A stretch of 6,213 nucleotides of DNA, from positions 1 through 6,213 of the forward strand of contig CAUQYP010000273.1 of assembly GCA_963522035.1 (NCBI GenBank), given 5' to 3'. The position numbers were made by a program, and so were the translations under genes. Source of the stretch: Noviherbaspirillum_A sp963522035 (GTDB lineage: Bacteria; Pseudomonadota; Gammaproteobacteria; Burkholderiales; Burkholderiaceae_D). The notes below the pieces were generated by a model. It made no database searches. It was not told where the DNA came from and saw nothing but the letters and a program-made list of their open reading frames with translations. Of this stretch, positions 5,391-6,213 are shown piece after piece; positions within the stretch are counted from its first letter, which is position 1; every line of letters begins with the position of its first letter.

Positions 5391-6213
5391 ACCGGCGCGC
5401 CTACGCCAGCACGTTCGCCGACTGGCGCCGCGCGGCGCGCAGCCTGCTGGCAGAAGGCGTGGCGCCGCATGAAGTGGACTGGTCCATGCACGGCGAAGCC
5501 GACTTGTTCGGCGACGACGTGGCCGGGCAGGTCGGCAGCGGCATGCCCGACCAGGGCCCCAGCGCGGCGCTGCGCGTTTCATCCGCGCTGATGAGCCTGC
5601 TCGAGGCGGCCGCCTGCTTCCGTGCACCGGACCGCTGGGCGCTGCTCTACCGCATCCTGTGGCGCAGCCAGCAGGGCGACGCCACCGCCATGTCGGCCGC
5701 CGACGCCGACGGCGCCCGGCTGCATGCAATGGCCAAGGCAGTCAAGCGCGAGGCCCACAAGATGCATGCGTTCCTGCGTTTTCGCGAGCGCGACCCGGCT
5801 GCCGGCGACCCCCGCTTCATTGCCTGGTTCGAGCCGGCGCATGATGTGCTGGCGAACGCGGCCGGCCACTTCGCCAAGCGCATGGGCCGCGCCAGCTGGC
5901 TCATCGTCACGCCTGACGGCACCGCGGCGTCGGATGGCGAGACCGTCTGTTTCGGCCCGGCGCCGGCAAGCCGCCCGGCCGAGGTCGACATCGACGACCA
6001 GGGCGAAGCGCTATGGTTGACCTATTACCGCAGCATTTACAACCCGTCGCGTTTGAACACCGGCGCGATGGAAATGCACATGCCGGTCCGCTACTGGAAA
6101 AACCTGCCGGAAGGCCGCCTGATTCCCGGCCTGATCAGCGCTGCCGGCGCCGGCGCGCGGCGCACCGGCCAGGCGCAGGCCGTGGGCGCCCGGCAGGGCA
6201 CGCAGGTACGGGT
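5387..6213 (+). CDS. DUF4130-family DNA metabolism protein, possibly UdgX fusion (3' partial)
   Basis: This frame is open from 5387 to the window edge (275 residues) and has coding-type third positions. It starts at TTG (5387-5389), overlapping the TGA of the radical SAM gene by four bases (TTGA), with AGGA six bases upstream; the first in-frame ATG is 33 codons in and lacks family support. Recognisable DUF4130/TIGR03915-type segments are KREAHKMHAFLRFRE (120-134), WFEPAHDVL (147-155), SWLIVTPDG (170-178) and LWLTYYRSIYNPSRLNTGAM (209-228), followed by MPVRYWKNLPEGRLIPGLI. The role of this domain is unknown; it co-occurs with the upstream radical SAM family and is often fused to a C-terminal UdgX-type uracil-DNA glycosylase domain. 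The last visible residues (from about 252) look like a linker, so either a stop or a UDG domain lies just beyond the edge. Overlap and spacing imply translational coupling and shared SOS control. Confidence 0.88.
   Translation, partial: MNRRAYASTFADWRRAARSLLAEGVAPHEVDWSMHGEADLFGDDVAGQVGSGMPDQGPSAALRVSSALMSLLEAAACFRAPDRWALLYRILWRSQQGDATAMSAADADGARLHAMAKAVKREAHKMHAFLRFRERDPAAGDPRFIAWFEPAHDVLANAAGHFAKRMGRASWLIVTPDGTAASDGETVCFGPAPASRPAEVDIDDQGEALWLTYYRSIYNPSRLNTGAMEMHMPVRYWKNLPEGRLIPGLISAAGAGARRTGQAQAVGARQGTQVR

Noticed and set aside
5484..5490. First in-frame ATG as start of the DUF4130 gene
   Set aside because: It falls 33 codons into a coherent frame without a good ribosome binding site; the TTG at 5387 has AGGA at proper spacing and the stop-overlap typical of coupled genes.

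Overview
The window is GC-rich and strongly biased to G/C at third codon positions. Gene families, a proteobacterial LexA box of the CTGT-N8-ACAG type and an FNR/Anr-type palindrome together suggest a betaproteobacterium, perhaps Oxalobacteraceae. The family placement is inference from protein flavour, not from any database search.

Layout. (1) 1-202: the 3' end of a rightward gene that starts before the window. Its visible C-terminus is a striking Asn-Cys repeat tail with 15 cysteines in 35 residues, encoded by a compound GCAACT/GTCGCTGCGCGG tandem repeat. Its stop codon overlaps the stop of the convergent next gene. (2) 199-1038, minus: a tandem-domain universal stress protein (USP). (3) 1039-1186: a 148-bp divergent intergenic region with a perfect FNR/Anr-type palindrome (TTGAC-N4-GTCAA). 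(4) 1187-3877, plus: an 896-residue fusion of an NDP-forming acyl-CoA synthetase (alpha plus ATP-grasp beta) and a C-terminal GNAT acetyltransferase, the architecture of the protein lysine acetyltransferases Pat/PatZ. (5) 3878-4154: a spacer holding two inverted copies of a 35-36 bp palindromic dispersed-repeat-like unit, then a perfect LexA (SOS) box just upstream of the next gene. (6) 4155-5390, plus: a radical SAM protein with a C-terminal helix-hairpin-helix, of the family annotated as putative DNA modification/repair radical SAM proteins. (7) 5387 to the window end, plus: a TTG-initiated, 4-bp-overlapping gene for the DUF4130-type partner, cut by the edge. In this family it is often fused to a UdgX-type uracil-DNA glycosylase domain, which would lie downstream.

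Functionally there are two units. The divergent USP/Pat-like pair looks like a low-oxygen or energy-stress module sharing one regulatory palindrome. The radical SAM/DUF4130 operon looks like a DNA-damage-inducible DNA-processing system of unknown chemistry under LexA control. That second unit, and the Asn-Cys repeat protein at the left edge, are the most interesting parts of the window.
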